64,000 nucleotides of DNA from Zingiber officinale (Eukaryota > Streptophyta > Magnoliopsida > Zingiberales > Zingiberaceae): contig NC_056006.1 in assembly GCF_018446385.1 (NCBI RefSeq), positions 1,302,001 through 1,366,000 of the forward strand, written 5' to 3'. Numbering within the stretch: position 1 is the stretch's first letter; each line of letters begins with the position of its first letter. Below the pieces are notes generated by a model. That model worked only from the letters and a program-made list of their open reading frames with translations, made no database searches and had not been told where the DNA came from. Shown in pieces: positions 23,354-35,219 of this stretch. The position numbers and the translations under genes are program-made.

Positions 23354-26095
23354 TATAACAACCACCCTTCTTACTACTACTCTCTAAAGGTGGCCGCTAC
23401 CTATCTATTACTCTACTTACTAGTGTCACTTATGCTAATATTAGCATCAGTTAGATTTATCACGGCCCTAGAGGAATTCTTACCGAAAAATTTCAGCAGA
23501 GTTTCCCCTGTACCGGTGACCAAATCAACAATACAAACAGTGTATACTCAGCCACAGGCGGCTGGAACATATAATTACACAACCACGCAGTAATAAAACC
23601 CACTATTACTCAAGGAAAGCTATTCTAGCAATAGAAATCAAACATAACTCCAACAATAAGACGTATCAAACTACGAGTGCGGAATAAAACTTAATTACAA
23701 TCTCACAAAACTTCATAATAGTATTTAAGAAGAAAACTAGAACATAAACTGAAACTCTAAACAGGTAAGTCCTGAACATTTGCTAGCAAACTCTGGATCT
23801 CTCCATAGTCCAGCCATCACACACCTTCATCACCACTACCTTGTCGCCTTCCTTTCATACTTTAGCTTTTCCTTTATCTGCAGTAGGAGGAAAAATAAAT
23901 CTATAAGTGAAACGCTTAGTAAGTACTAATCTATCTCACAAAAACTCGAAATGCATAGAAATAATGCAATAATACTAAAACTGAAATGCTAAAAGAAAAG
24001 CTGTATGTACTCATCTAATAGCAAAGTACTCATGGTGTACAGAAATAAAACTGAACACTGGAAATAATACTAAACATGCTCACTAAACTGATAAGAAAAT
24101 AATGAAACTAATGCTGTATATATGCTTAGAATTAAAGGAACTAAACTTCTGTTGATTCTAAACATAGATGATACTTGTTTCATTTTCTTATAGCCTTATA
24201 CTAGAAATTAAACTTTTAATTTCTCTTTTACTTTCTTCTTCTTTTTCTTTCTTCTTTTTCTTTGGGCCCAGGCTTAGTACCATTTTATGCGCGCTCTCTA
24301 ATAGTGACTGAGGTAGCGAGCCTCTAGTCCTATGAGGTAAAGACCTTGGTCTTACCAGGGCCAAGACCTTGGAATTGGTCACCTGGATTTGTTTAACGAC
24401 AACCTTGGAAGTCGGGTACTAGCATCTTACTTTAAATGATCTACTGGTTAGCTTTTCTTAATTAGACCATGGTCTTTTTCTTACTTATAGCTACTTATTA
24501 CAACAAAGAAGGTCCAAACTAAATGCTATGTGCATATATGTATATGCTAAAATCTGTTCATGCACATTTTAAAGCAAGAGAAATAAAAATCAGCATACTA
24601 CTACATGCTAAAATCTGTTCGTGCATACCCTAAAGCAGAGGGAAGCAAAAATCAGCATACATGACTAATAAAAATCTGCACATATGACTAATAAAAATCT
24701 GCACATATAACTAATAAAAATCTGCACTTAAGCTCAATAAAATGCTTAAACCATTATAATTAAATGAAGGGATGTTCTTGCCCTTTGAGTAGCAAGGAAA
24801 GCTGACCGCATGCTTCAAACTAAAAATCTGCTGAACTAAAACCTCTTGCAAACATATTCACAGCATAAGGCAACAGAAATATTCAATTCCTTGTTTAAAC
24901 CCTGACACACATCAGCAATCATCTTAAAACAACAAGATGGGTATATTGCCACAACAAGATCTACACTGGATTACTAAGGTCACAGGCACAACTGGAAATA
25001 AACCCTAGCATGTAACTCTACTCGGCACTGTGGAATCCGGAGCAAGGGAAGAAAACCTAAAGCTTGTCTCTGCCACCTGGGAAGTTAGCTACAAGATCCA
25101 ACCGAAACTTAGAATACATGGCAAAATGTTTAAGCAGCAACTGAAGGCAAGAAGGAAAACAAAATCCGGTTCTGCATTTATTTTCTTTGCATAAGATCAG
25201 ATTCATCTTACTGTAAAGCTAAAACAAGCATAAATATCATTTCACAGCTTAACTCTTCTTGTAAGGCAACCCTAAATCCCCTATTCTGTTTCATCCGATT
25301 GGCACAGAACAAGAAGTGTTACGCACCTGTTCTAAGATCCCTAACATCATCCTCTCCTACAACCCAAAGTCTGCAGCCATCCAAAACAGATTCCCCTCGG
25401 AACTGAGGCACAGCAAAAAAAATCGAACACGCAATTCACGGCAGCAACCCTAATTCCACTATCTTCACAGAAAATTTGGAACCAAAAAGAATAGGAAATC
25501 CGAAACAATCCTACAGCAGGTGAGTAGTACTTACCTACTGTTCTTGGACTTACAACCAAAGGAAGGGCTGCTAGGGTTCGGAGGAATGAAGATCTCGGCG
25601 GCTCTTTGGTGTTTTCGGCTTCCTTCGTCGAGGTAACCACGCACGGGTGAAGATTGGCTGGGAAAAGCCTTCGCCGGCGCCGGAGATCGAGTCCTAACGC
25701 CTGCTTCTTCGTTTCCGCCGAGAGAGGAGAAGGATCGCGCGACGTCGCGTGTGAGAAAGAGGGTTTCGGCTCGGGAGAAAAGGAATTAGGTCTTTTTAAA
25801 ACTAGGGTTTTATTTATCAACTATAACATATATATTTCTCGCTTCACACTTATTAACAAAACACTCGCAGCTCGGTTGGTTGGCTGTGTTCGGTTAAGTC
25901 GGGTTCGGCCGGAGGTCTTGGGTTCGAGTCTCACCTTCAACATTTTTGGTCAAAACTTCTTTCTTTTTGTAACATACTAAACGACCTCCAAAAATTACAT
26001 AAAAATTTCTAAAAATCTCTAGAATATTTTAAAAGTATTTCCAAATATTTTTATGGACTTTTAGAACTGAAAATAGGGAAAATTGGGTCGTTACA
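23354..26095. mobile_element. 2.7-kb solo-LTR-like insertion inside copia T RT
   Basis: Bounded by a perfect 5-bp duplication TCCAC (23349-23353 and 26096-26100). Its ends are near-inverted: TATAACAACCACCC on the left and GGGTCGTTACA on the right, the right end being the TGTAACGACCC terminus common in plant LTRs. No protein domain is visible, so a solo LTR is the best reading. It contains a pyrimidine tract (24220-24270), a ~62-bp repeat in two copies (about 24543-24660), a ~22-bp ACTAATAAAAATCTGCACAT repeat (24662-24728) and a GC-rich stretch at 25560-25760. Removing it with one TCCAC restores the RT frame exactly. Orientation is not certain. Confidence 0.8.
25862..25940 (+). other. tRNA/SINE-like A-box and B-box pair
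   Basis: AGCTCGGTTGGTTGG (25869-25883) resembles the D-arm/A-box of tRNA genes, and GGTTCGAGTC (25921-25930) matches the pol III B-box core, about 38 bases downstream. The rest does not fold as a tRNA. It may be a SINE head captured in the LTR or a chance match. Confidence 0.35.
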
Positions 26096-26100
26096 TCCAC

Positions 26101-27748
26101 CTTCCCGTCTGTCCCTCTTTTTCTTTTGTAGACCCATTTATATCCAATGACTTTTACACCATTTGGTGGTTATACAAGCTCCCAGACCTGATTAGAGTAC
26201 ATAGATTCTATTTCAGAGTTCATTGTACTTTGCCAAGATGTTGCATCTTTATCTTGGAGTGCTTCATCATATGTCCAGGGATCAGGTTCATATTCACCAG
26301 GGATCAAGTCCGAAGATTCTCCCAAAAACATGAATCTATCATGTTGCCTAATAACCCTCCCACTACGACGAGACACTACTTGTAATTGTGCATCATTTGT
26401 GACACATGTTGCAGTTTCTTGTGGTATATCATCTTGTACCGTTGGTACTAAAGTAGACGTGTCTTCTCTTGTTTCCTCAAGAATAATTTTACTCATGGGC
26501 TTGTGGTTCATTACATAGTCCTCTTCTAAAAATCGGGCATTGGTGCTAACAACGACCTTCTGATCTTTAGGACTATAAATCACCTTTCGTTCCTTTAGGA
26601 TAACCCACAAACAAGCGAACTTCTGTACGTGACTCCAACTTATCAGCGTCTCCCTTCAGCACATGTGCTGGACTACCCCAAATCTGAATATATTTCAGAC
26701 TAGGCTTACGTCCATTCCACAATTCTATGGGAGTAGGGGTTACTGACTTAGAAGGTACCAAGTTCAGAATGTACACTGTCGTTTCTAGAGCATATCCCCA
26801 AAATGAATTTGGTAATTCTGAATAACTCATCATTGATCTAACCATTTCCATAAGAGTCATATTCCTTCGTTCTGTCACACCATTCTGTTGGGATGTACCA
26901 GGTGCAGACAGTTGGGATTGAATCCCGACCTCTGATAAGTAACTCCTAAACTCTCCTAAGAGGTACTCGCCACCACGATCAGACCATAGTGTCTTGATAC
27001 ATTTACCATGATGTTTCTCCACATCAGCCTTGTATTCTTTGAACTTATCAAAGCACTCAGACTTGCGGTACATCAAGTAAATGTACTCGTATCTCGAATA
27101 GTCGTTTATAAAAGAGACAAAATATTTGAAACCACCTCTTGTCTGGATAGTCATAGGTCCACACAAATCAAAATGAACCAATTCCAACACATCTTTGGCT
27201 CTATACCCCTTGGTCTTAAAAGGTCTCTTGGTCATTTTTCCTTCCAAGCAAGATTCGCAGGTTGAAAAATTTTCCACCACTAATGAACCCAAAGGTCCAT
27301 CGACTATTACCCTTTGAATCCTACTCAAATTAATATGACTAAGCCTTAGACGCCAAAGATATATTTGGTTTATTTCTGAAGGTTGCTTTCTCTTATTAGA
27401 ATTAGAAGATGTGTTATTAATTTCCATTTGTTGTATCGTGGGATTAATTGGATTTAGAGTATACAAATTGCCAACCAATGTACCAGAACAGATAATTACT
27501 CTATTTTTCTTGACAACTACTTTGTCATCAAAAGAAACAGAATATCCATCCATAAATAGTTTAGAAACTGAAATCAAATTCTTTCTAAAACATGGTACAT
27601 AAAGATAATTTCTCAAAATCAATGTTTTATTTCTATCAAAAGATAAATAAACATCTCCCACTGCAACAGCCGCCACTTTTATAGCATTGCCCATGTAGAC
27701 GGTAATCTCTCCTTCATGTAGTCGTCGAGTTTCCTGAAACCCCTGCAA
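26101..27748 (-). pseudogene. Copia T protease end, integrase and start of RT
   Basis: Minus-strand pol segment. It carries the region after the protease (GNAIKVAAVAVGDVYL), the pre-integrase zinc finger (RLSHINLSRIQRV, later CESCLEGKM) and the integrase core. Catalytic-site regions are HFDLCGPM, SFINDYSRY, TLWSDRGGEYL and SQQNGVTERRNMTL, so the DDE aspartates and glutamate are present. The segment after integrase (GSPAHVLKGDADKLESRTEV) leads into the acidic linker and the RT start. A frame break occurs at about 26573-26600. Integrase inserts the cDNA into the genome. The RT start ends with KRGTDGKV at the solo LTR junction and resumes with ETFKVRLVAKEYTQ on the other side. Confidence 0.85.
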
Positions 27749-27787
27749 TGAATAGCAGACATGATCAGTGGCTCCCGTATCTACACA

Positions 27788-28657
27788 CTAGGTACCGGTA
27801 GATAACACCACTAAACATGTTTCAACCACTAGAGAATAAGATATACATTTATTGTTCTCCTTTCTGCGAGGACAACCCACTTTCCAATGTCCAGGCTGCT
27901 TGCATGTGAAGCACTTGCCCTTCGGCTTCTTCACACCTGCATGCAACCTAGTCCCTAGAGATCGATTCACATTCTTTGCTGAACCAACTTGTTTCTTTTT
28001 CTTCTTTCTGCCTTTCGTCTTAGAAGCAGAAACATTTTCAACAATGTGAATTTGAGAACTTTGACGAAATAACCCTTCTGCTGCTTGAAGTTCTGTTAGA
28101 AATTCCGCCAACAAATAAACCCTTTCGTCCATGTTGTAGTCCAGGCGGAACTGCTCAAAACTTTTAGGCGGCGTTTGGAGAATCATATCGACCTGGGTTT
28201 CCCCATCGATTTCTGCTCCAAGGACTTCCATCTCATTCAAAAGAGCCATCATTTTGAGGATATGATCCCTTACGAGTGTCCCCTCAGTCATGATGGTCAT
28301 CATCAAGTTTCTCATAGCCTCTTGCCTAGCAGCTCGATTCTGGTGTCCGAAGAGTTCCTTGAGATTGTGCATCATGTCATAAGCGGTAGGCATGGCCTGA
28401 TGTCGATGTTGCAGCACATTTGACATAGAAGCCAAAATGTAACACCGTATCATCTCATCTGCCCTGACTCATTTCTTATGATACTCAATCTCCTCTTCAC
28501 TAGAATCGCTATTAGGCAGGCTTGGACATATCTCAAAAAGTACGAACTTGTAACCTTCAGCAGTTAAGACAATATCCAAGTTTCGTTTCCAATCAATGTA
28601 ATTGGGACCAGTAAGTTTATTTTCTTTCAATATAACAGTAAGAGGATTGAAAGCCAT
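27788..28657 (-). pseudogene. Copia T gag
   Basis: Starts at ATG 28657 with MAFNPLTVILKENKLTGPNY, the usual N-terminus of this gag type (UBN2/retrotran_gag). It has a stop near 28468-28470, then continues through AAEGLF to zinc knuckle CFTCKQPGHWKVGC at about 27870-27910. The protease start (LVVLSTGT, including the DTGA region in decayed form) follows near 27790. Gag forms the particle and binds RNA. One stop and the loss of a clean protease join make it non-functional, but it is otherwise well preserved. Confidence 0.8.
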
Positions 28658-29762
28658 TTGAAATTCTAAGAATCACAAAATATTTGGTCAAAACTTTAGA
28701 ATTTAAAATAATATTGATTCCTCAAACAATATCATTTAAATTCACTAACACCTCAAAACACCGTGAATTTTGTATGTCACGATATTGTGGATGTATACAA
28801 ATTCAAACATTTGTAAGAGGGGGTTTTACCCATTAATTTTATTATCTTGTCAACCTAACTTTATGACAAATAAAATTAATAGTTGATTTTTCTTCGGTCA
28901 CACAAATAATAGCAGTGACTCCGATGGGGGGATACTATGAAATCTGCCTAAGTGTATACCATTACTTGATACTTAGTCAATTAAATAGGATTGTGCCCCT
29001 TCAGATGGAGAAGATCACACAAACCTAAATAATTTCCTATAATCATCCATAAAGGAAGTTTGATCTAGTGATCCACAAACAAACTCATCTGATATGGAGG
29101 AAGGCAAGCCAATGCACAAGTTTGAATGCATCACTTACAAACCAGTAATGGAGACCGTGAAATTTAAATAATTCCTCTACCACTTAGTTATTTAAAATGA
29201 GGAATTTTAACATGTACACACACACAGCACATATAAACAGCATAAAAGGCAATAAATATGAAAAATAATTTTTCAACTATTATGGCATCATCCATAGTTG
29301 TCCTCCGTGCGCCACCAACCCTAGCCGCCACCAACAGGTCATGTCGTCGCGTCTATCTTGCTTCCTTTTCCGTTATACCTCTGGTCCTCAAATAACACCA
29401 CACCTCACAAGGATACGATCCGCGACAAAAATAAAATTTTACATTTATCGATCTTATATTCCACAAGGGAATGTACATGTAATCTAGATCGAACAGAATG
29501 TAAAATCCTAAAACTAATACAGCTTCTGCTGTATTTAATAATTACAATCATGCACACACATAAAATGCTCTCGACATACCCGAGGGTCCAAATCACACAC
29601 AAACACAATAGGGTCATAATAGTTGGAACTAGGATGCTTGCTACCACAGAATTAATCTATTTGCACATCCTACTATTATCCTGCCTAAATTTATGTATGA
29701 AAAGTGCATAATTTAATTGAAAACCAAACACATAGAGGCATAAAACTAGCTCTGATATCAAT
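28658..29762 (-). other. Copia T untranslated leader and primer binding site
   Basis: AT-rich leader of about 1.1 kb between the 5' LTR and gag, with no convincing open frame. GCTCTGATATCA at 29749-29760 reads TGATATCAGAGC on the minus strand, a Met-tRNA-type primer site directly next to the LTR end at 29763. Confidence 0.7.
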
Positions 29763-31973
29763 TGTTGGCACTACTCGAAATTCCGTTCTGTTTCCCCTGT
29801 ACAAAAATTTGTATAAGCACAGAACTTTTCCTAGCAACCCATGTGCTTTTCAGAAGTTAAACTTGGATTGCAAACGAAACTTAACATTATTAATCCAAGT
29901 TCAACCCATGTGTTCATTAGAAGTTAAACCATATTACAGAAGTTGATTAAATATCTATTTCAAGGATTGACTTCCAGGTCTTTGGCGAGGCACTCGGCCT
30001 TCTTGGGTATGGGATCATCCACCACTTCCTAGTCAAATCCTTTCAAAGAAATTGAATATTTAAACTCCTTACAGTAAACCCTAGGTTAAACTATAGAGAG
30101 CTCAATCAAAGCACAAGATTGCTAGCCTCTTGTGTTGGTACTTCAAGATTCATACAAAGGAAAAATAAAGTAGTACACAGCGGAAATAATTAACTAGTTA
30201 TACCTTTCTTTGTAACTTAAAGACCTCTTAATCTTCTGCTATATTCCTCTCCTCCTCTTGGACATCGTGTGAGTGATGATCTACCAAGATGCAAAAACCA
30301 CCCAAGTCCTTTTTGCTTCCAAGACTTTCGGCCACCAAGGGATCAAAGTTAGGAACACCACCTCTTGTTCTTCTTTCTTCCTTGCAACCCGCCAGCCACA
30401 AGATGGTTGAAGCATCTTGATGTCCCCGGCCTTAGGTGAGAAAGCAAGGGGAGAATAAGAATATGAGGGGGTCGGCCACAAGGAGAATAGAAGAGGAATA
30501 AAAATTGTGTAGATGATTATTATTTCTAAGGCACCATCTATCCTCTTTTATAATTTGGTAATGGCTAAAAAGAAAAAAATTTAACAATAATTAAAATTTC
30601 TCTTTTAAATTTCCTATTGTGGATGACTACAAAAGGAAAGTTTTAAAATTAAAAATCCCCTTTTAAAACATTATAGATGGCTACAAAAAGGAAAGATTTT
30701 TAAAATTAAAACATTTCTTTTAAATCATGGTTACAAAAAAAGGAAAGTTTTAACAAAAAATAAAATCTCTCTTTTAAACCATTATAGATGTCTACAAAAG
30801 GAAAGATTTTTTAAATTTAAAACTCTCCTTTAAAACCATGTGGATGGCTTCAAAAAAGGAAAGTTTTTAAAATTTAAAATCTTTATTTTAAAACATTGTA
30901 GATGGCTACAAAAAGAAAGATTTAAAAAATTAAAATCCCACTTTTAAACCCATTTTGGTCGGCCCCTTGCTTGGGCACCAAGCAAGGGGTGGTCGACCCC
31001 TTGCTTGGGCATCAAGCAAGGATGTGGCCAGCCATAAGGATGACTTGGGTGGATGTGAGACTTTATACATAGAGGCTACAACAAGGACCTAGAGGAGAAA
31101 TTGATTTTTGCCCTCCTAATGAGCTTGAGCTTCCTGTGTTCGACCCGAACACCCAACTCAAGTTCATCAATAATAACTCATACCACTAAAGAGTTATTAT
31201 TGAACTACCACACCAATCACATATTACATTATGGGCTTCTTCTTTTCATGAGTGTGTTAATCTCCCTGTGTTTAAGATATCGAATGTCCATTAATTAAAT
31301 AAGTTACTGACAACTCACTTAATTAACATCTAGCTCCAAGAGTAGTTCCACTCAACTTCATTGTCATGTCGGAACTAAGTCCACCTGCAGGATTTACATG
31401 ACAATCCTTACAAGCTCCTCAAGGGGACATCATCATCCTAATAAATAGAACACGATTTCCTTCTATAATCAACAACACACAATATAAATAATATTATTTT
31501 CTAACTTATCGGACCTATTGATTTAACGAATAAATCTCACCCTTTGATAAATTATAGAAATAAATACTAAGTACATGTGCTTGTTATTATATCGAGATTA
31601 AGAGTACGCACATCCATAATAACAGAGGTTCTGTTCTTTTATGCAGTCAGTATAAAAGGAACAACCTCAAATGGTCCTGCTCTATACACACATAGTGTAC
31701 TAGTGTAATTTTATAGTCAAGATAAATTAGTACCAAATTATACTACAACCATTCTAATGGTTTGCCCCAATCCATCTTAGTTGTGAGCTTCTATTTATAA
31801 TTTATAAGAAACTGATAACATGATCTTCTGTGTGACACCACATACCATATTATCTACAATATAAATTAAATGGACAACTGTATTTAACTAAATGCAGACA
31901 TTTGACCAATATGATTATCATTTCAAAATAAATGTTTATACAAAAAGCTAGGCTTTTAGTATACATTCTAATA
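29763..31973 (-). repeat. 5' LTR of copia T
   Basis: 2211 bp, from TGTTGGCACTACTCG (plus orientation) to ACATTCTAATA. It is long for a copia LTR. It carries the same GGCTACAAAAGGAAAG-type repeat series (30540-30930) and paired palindromes (30960-31020) as the 3' LTR. No open frame in it resembles a known protein. Confidence 0.8.
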
Positions 31974-32715
31974 ATGGAGGCATCCGAGGGACGCGAGGCT
32001 GATGGAGGAGGCTAGAGGCTAGGTCTAGGTTATGCGGGTAAGAACGAGTGCATGAGAGATTGTACTCAGGGTACCAATCGATTGATACTTCATCAGTCGA
32101 CTGGGCAGTCGACTGGTGCAGTCGACTGGAGAGCAAACAAAATGTCTCTGTTTGCTCAGCCAGTGTGGAGCAGTCGACTGGTACTTTTATCAATCGACTG
32201 GTATCGAGCCATTAGATTATAACGATCGAATCTCCACAGAGGACAGTCGGCTGGTACTTTCACCAGTTGACTGATAGGCGGGGTTTTCCAACCTATTATC
32301 TATATAACCAAGCCTTGGGAGCTTGGTTAAGGTTAACGAAATAAAGGTGGTTAACCCCTATTAGTAGTCTTTCAAGCTCCTGTGTGAGATCCGTGTGTAC
32401 GTGATCAAGATTATGGCGAGATTTCTCCACCCACAAGGAGATTGAGCTAGCTAGAGGTTTTCCAGGAAGTCATCTACCGACAGATCATAATCATCCACCT
32501 TACGGATAGTCGTGGAGCAGGAGTAAGTGATCTCTGAACCACGTTACATAAACGTGTTAGGTTTATTTATGTTTCTTGTCTTCTAGAGTCTAGCTTTTTC
32601 TTGTTAGTTTTATTTTGTATTTCCGTTATGCACTAACAAGTGTAGAAAGCGACGATTTGGGTGAGACGCTATTCACCCCCCCCCCCCCCTTCTAGCAGAC
32701 GTCAAGGTCTCAACA
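31974..32715 (+). repeat. S-family LTR fragment, plus orientation
   Basis: Inverted relative to the surrounding S element. It starts truncated at GGAGGCATCCGAGGGACG, includes several CAGTCGACTGGT-type palindromic words (32090-32215), and ends CAAGGTCTCAACA after a poly-C run at 32675-32692. It abuts copia T on the left and the remaining 73 bp of the S 3' LTR on the right. Confidence 0.7.
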
Positions 32716-33812
32716 CAATAATCCTAACTTAAACTTTTGCCCAAACATCAAAATCTAGGGTGCCCAGATTGCTCCAACAATCTTCCCCTTTTCGATGTTT
32801 TTCATCTCATTTAAGTTAGGGAAACATAAATATAATAACAATGTAAATAAATATGCATATATGCTCATGCATAAGTCATGAAACCTAACCCTAGACTCCC
32901 CTTCACCTAAGCTCCCCCTTTACCTAAGCTCCACTTTGAGCTAGAATTTCCTGCAAAGTGAAACTTCTCCCCCTTTGACAACAAGTGAACAATTGCACTC
33001 CCTTCACCTAAGCTCCTCCTTGAGCTAGGTTTTCTTGCAAGAGTGTGTAGGTTTTCCACTTAAACCCAACACTTCTCCCCTTTTCCATACATAAAAAAGA
33101 GCTTCAAAAATATCCCAATTATTAGACTCTTTAACCTCTAATGACCATAAACATCATGTATTAATCCCACATAAGATTACATACATGTTCATTATCCTTT
33201 TAGTCATTTCCAATTGCTAAAACACATTTTTAGGTTGTATTAGTCGACTACCATTAACTCTAGTCAACTATCATCTTTAAAACGAGCTTACAAAGACATT
33301 CAATGCTCATGAAAAGTGTTACCAGTCAACTAGTAACTGTTTCAGTTGATTGGTACACTATTTCAGCTAAAAATAATATTTCTAACTCAACTTCAGAAAT
33401 GCACCAAAAATTTTACAGACCTTCAAAAATTCTTAAATTTTGTGGAGAGATTTATTTTATCAATGTCTACTTGAAAAAATATATAAAAATATATTTATAA
33501 AAAATTCTAAGATTAATATAAAATCTAAAACTAGTTAAATGGTTCAATTAAATCTTGACCTAAAGTCCTAATTTTGGCTTCTTGATGTATCCGCCCATAC
33601 TAAATGATAATGCATCCCTAACATTAGTTTATATGACATCTATACATCAATAATCAATTTTCATGTAATATGAACCCAAATATATTTTTATGGATGAAAT
33701 TCAACCCAATTGTGCCAATTCCCTAGGTTTAAGATTCAAGTCTGTCTCCAAAATCCTATGATACATTCCATGGCTCTTCTAGAATCCCAAGTAATATCCA
33801 CTTGAGATCCAT
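32716..33812 (-). other. S 3' LTR start, purine tract and non-coding spacer
   Basis: 32716-32788 is the first 73 bases of the S 3' LTR on the minus strand (TGTTGGAGCAATCTGGGC), matching 36140-36205. The purine tract GAAAAGGGGAAGAT lies next to it (32789-32803). 32804-33812 is AT-rich spacer with pyrimidine-rich blocks (CTCCCCTTCACCTAAGCTCC repeated with changes at 32898-33020). No coding sequence recognised. Confidence 0.65.
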
Positions 33813-35201
33813 TTATCGTATGTCCCAAAGACTCTTTGAACTCCCCCTAGAGTTCTTAGCCTTAGCCACCTCCTTAGATGACTCATTAACTATGGCTAGG
33901 CCACTTTGATGCACCTCGGGTGACACTTGACCTATAAACTTTACCTTCTTAACCTTAGATACCTTGTCTTTGGTTAATTTCTTCTTGTCCTTAACCTTGG
34001 ACACCTCGTCCTTGTCATAATTATATGTCACCCTAGCATATTTCTTCTTATTGGCCTTGGATGACTCTCCATTGCCATTATCATTTGCCACCCTAGCATA
34101 TGATTTCTCCTTGGTCTTGGAGAAACCCAATTTGATATTTTTAGGTTTTTGACCACCCAAACACATGTTAAGTCCTTTAGGTCCAATAATGAACCTATCT
34201 AGAATTTTCTCTAACCTATCAAGCTTTTCCCTTAAAGCTTGATTTTCCAATTCTAAGTTTTTAACCCTGGAATCAACATGTTCATCATGGACATTCCTAG
34301 ACCTACCATATCTAGGCATATGTCTCCCCTTATTGGGATTAATGCATAGGTTTTCACCCACTTTCCTTCTCTTAAGCAAAGTGGTTTGGATCTTATTAGG
34401 TCTAACCTTAGTACATGATTTCCTAGAGTTATCTACCATGTTAACCCTATTCCTATTATTATACCTAAATTCATAATTATGCTTAGGTAAATAATTGTCA
34501 ATATTCTTAACAATCATGAAGGAATTTGAAATTGGATTAAACTTCAAAATAGGGATTACCTTCCCTTTTACCTTTGAAGCTCCTACTTGACTTAAGCTCC
34601 TCTTCTTTTCCCATTTCTTCAAGTGCACCAATTTCTTGAGCTCTCCTCTCCTTGGGCGCTTTATGTGGTAGTATCTCCACTCACCATATGTGAAACACCT
34701 AATGTGCTTCTTCTCCTTGACTCCATTCATACAACCCACGTCAGTTCTTAAAGTAACTTTATTGGGTTTAGGGATTACCTCCTTTACCTTTTTGAGAGAA
34801 TGACACCTACTCTTATAGTACCCCATCTTACCACACTCAAAGCATTTGATATAGTCCTTTGTGCTCTTCTTGGTAGTTGAGGTGGAAGGTTGAGCTTCCA
34901 AGATCTCCTCTTCCTTAGATTGTTCTTCTTCCTCTTCACTTGAAGATGTGGGCGGTTCCACTTCATCCTCCCTTGAAGATGTGGATAATACCTCCTCATC
35001 TTCCTTCTCCTCCTAGAATGTTGAGCACGTGTCAACATCCGATTGGTCCTTCCCTTCTATGTCTCCAAGTATGAATTCCAATAGCTGAAGTCTTCGCGCT
35101 CATATGGAGGTGGGATCCGGATGTCCCATCCAAGAGGTCCTTCCAACTCCATCTTCTTCTCTAGAGGTTGCTCATTTGGCGATTAGTACAACAAAGAGTG
35201 A
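33813..35201 (-). pseudogene. S-family gag with internal deletion
   Basis: Minus-strand gag remnant. Just after the primer site the gag start is readable (PPPYEREDFSYWNSYL near 35060-35110), but it jumps directly to the acidic SSSEEEEEQ region at about 34930. The central gag domain is therefore deleted. Downstream are zinc knuckle CFECGKMGYYKSRCH (34800-34850), a second degenerate knuckle CFTYGEWRYYHIKRP (about 34660-34710), a coiled-coil-like segment LENQALREKLDRLEKIL (34200-34260) and Lys-rich repeats KVKDKKKLTKDK. From 34961 to 33813 the frame is open for 382 codons. No protease or pol follows. Confidence 0.75.
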
Positions 35202-35219
35202 CCAAGCTCTGATACCATT
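35202..35219 (-). other. Primer binding site of the S element
   Basis: Minus strand reads ATGGTATCAGAGCTTGG immediately inside the 5' LTR end (TGTTGGGACC at 35220), a Met-tRNA-type primer site. Confidence 0.8.

Larger units (their letters stand above)
20266..31973 (-). mobile_element. Ty1/copia retrotransposon T with ~2.2-kb LTRs
   Basis: Minus-strand copia element. Its 5' LTR is 29763-31973 (2211 bp), primer site 29749-29760, leader 28658-29748, gag 27788-28657, protease/integrase 26573-27748 and RT/RNase H 22113-23353 plus 26101-26572. The 3' LTR (20266-21937) lacks its last ~535 bp. The internal order GAG-PR-INT-RT-RH is diagnostic of copia. The gag and RT motifs and long LTRs look like the Tork/Angela group, by family resemblance only. 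A solo LTR (23354-26095) splits the RT. The element is inactive through stops, frameshifts and a changed RT catalytic box. Confidence 0.85.

Noticed and set aside
23390-23593. Small hydrophobic open frame (67 codons) that could be a membrane peptide
   Set aside because: It lies at the start of the solo LTR insertion, has no recognisable family, and fits chance.
25861-25945. tRNA gene
   Set aside because: A-box and B-box-like words are present, but no acceptor stem, anticodon arm or CCA-proximal pairing can be formed.
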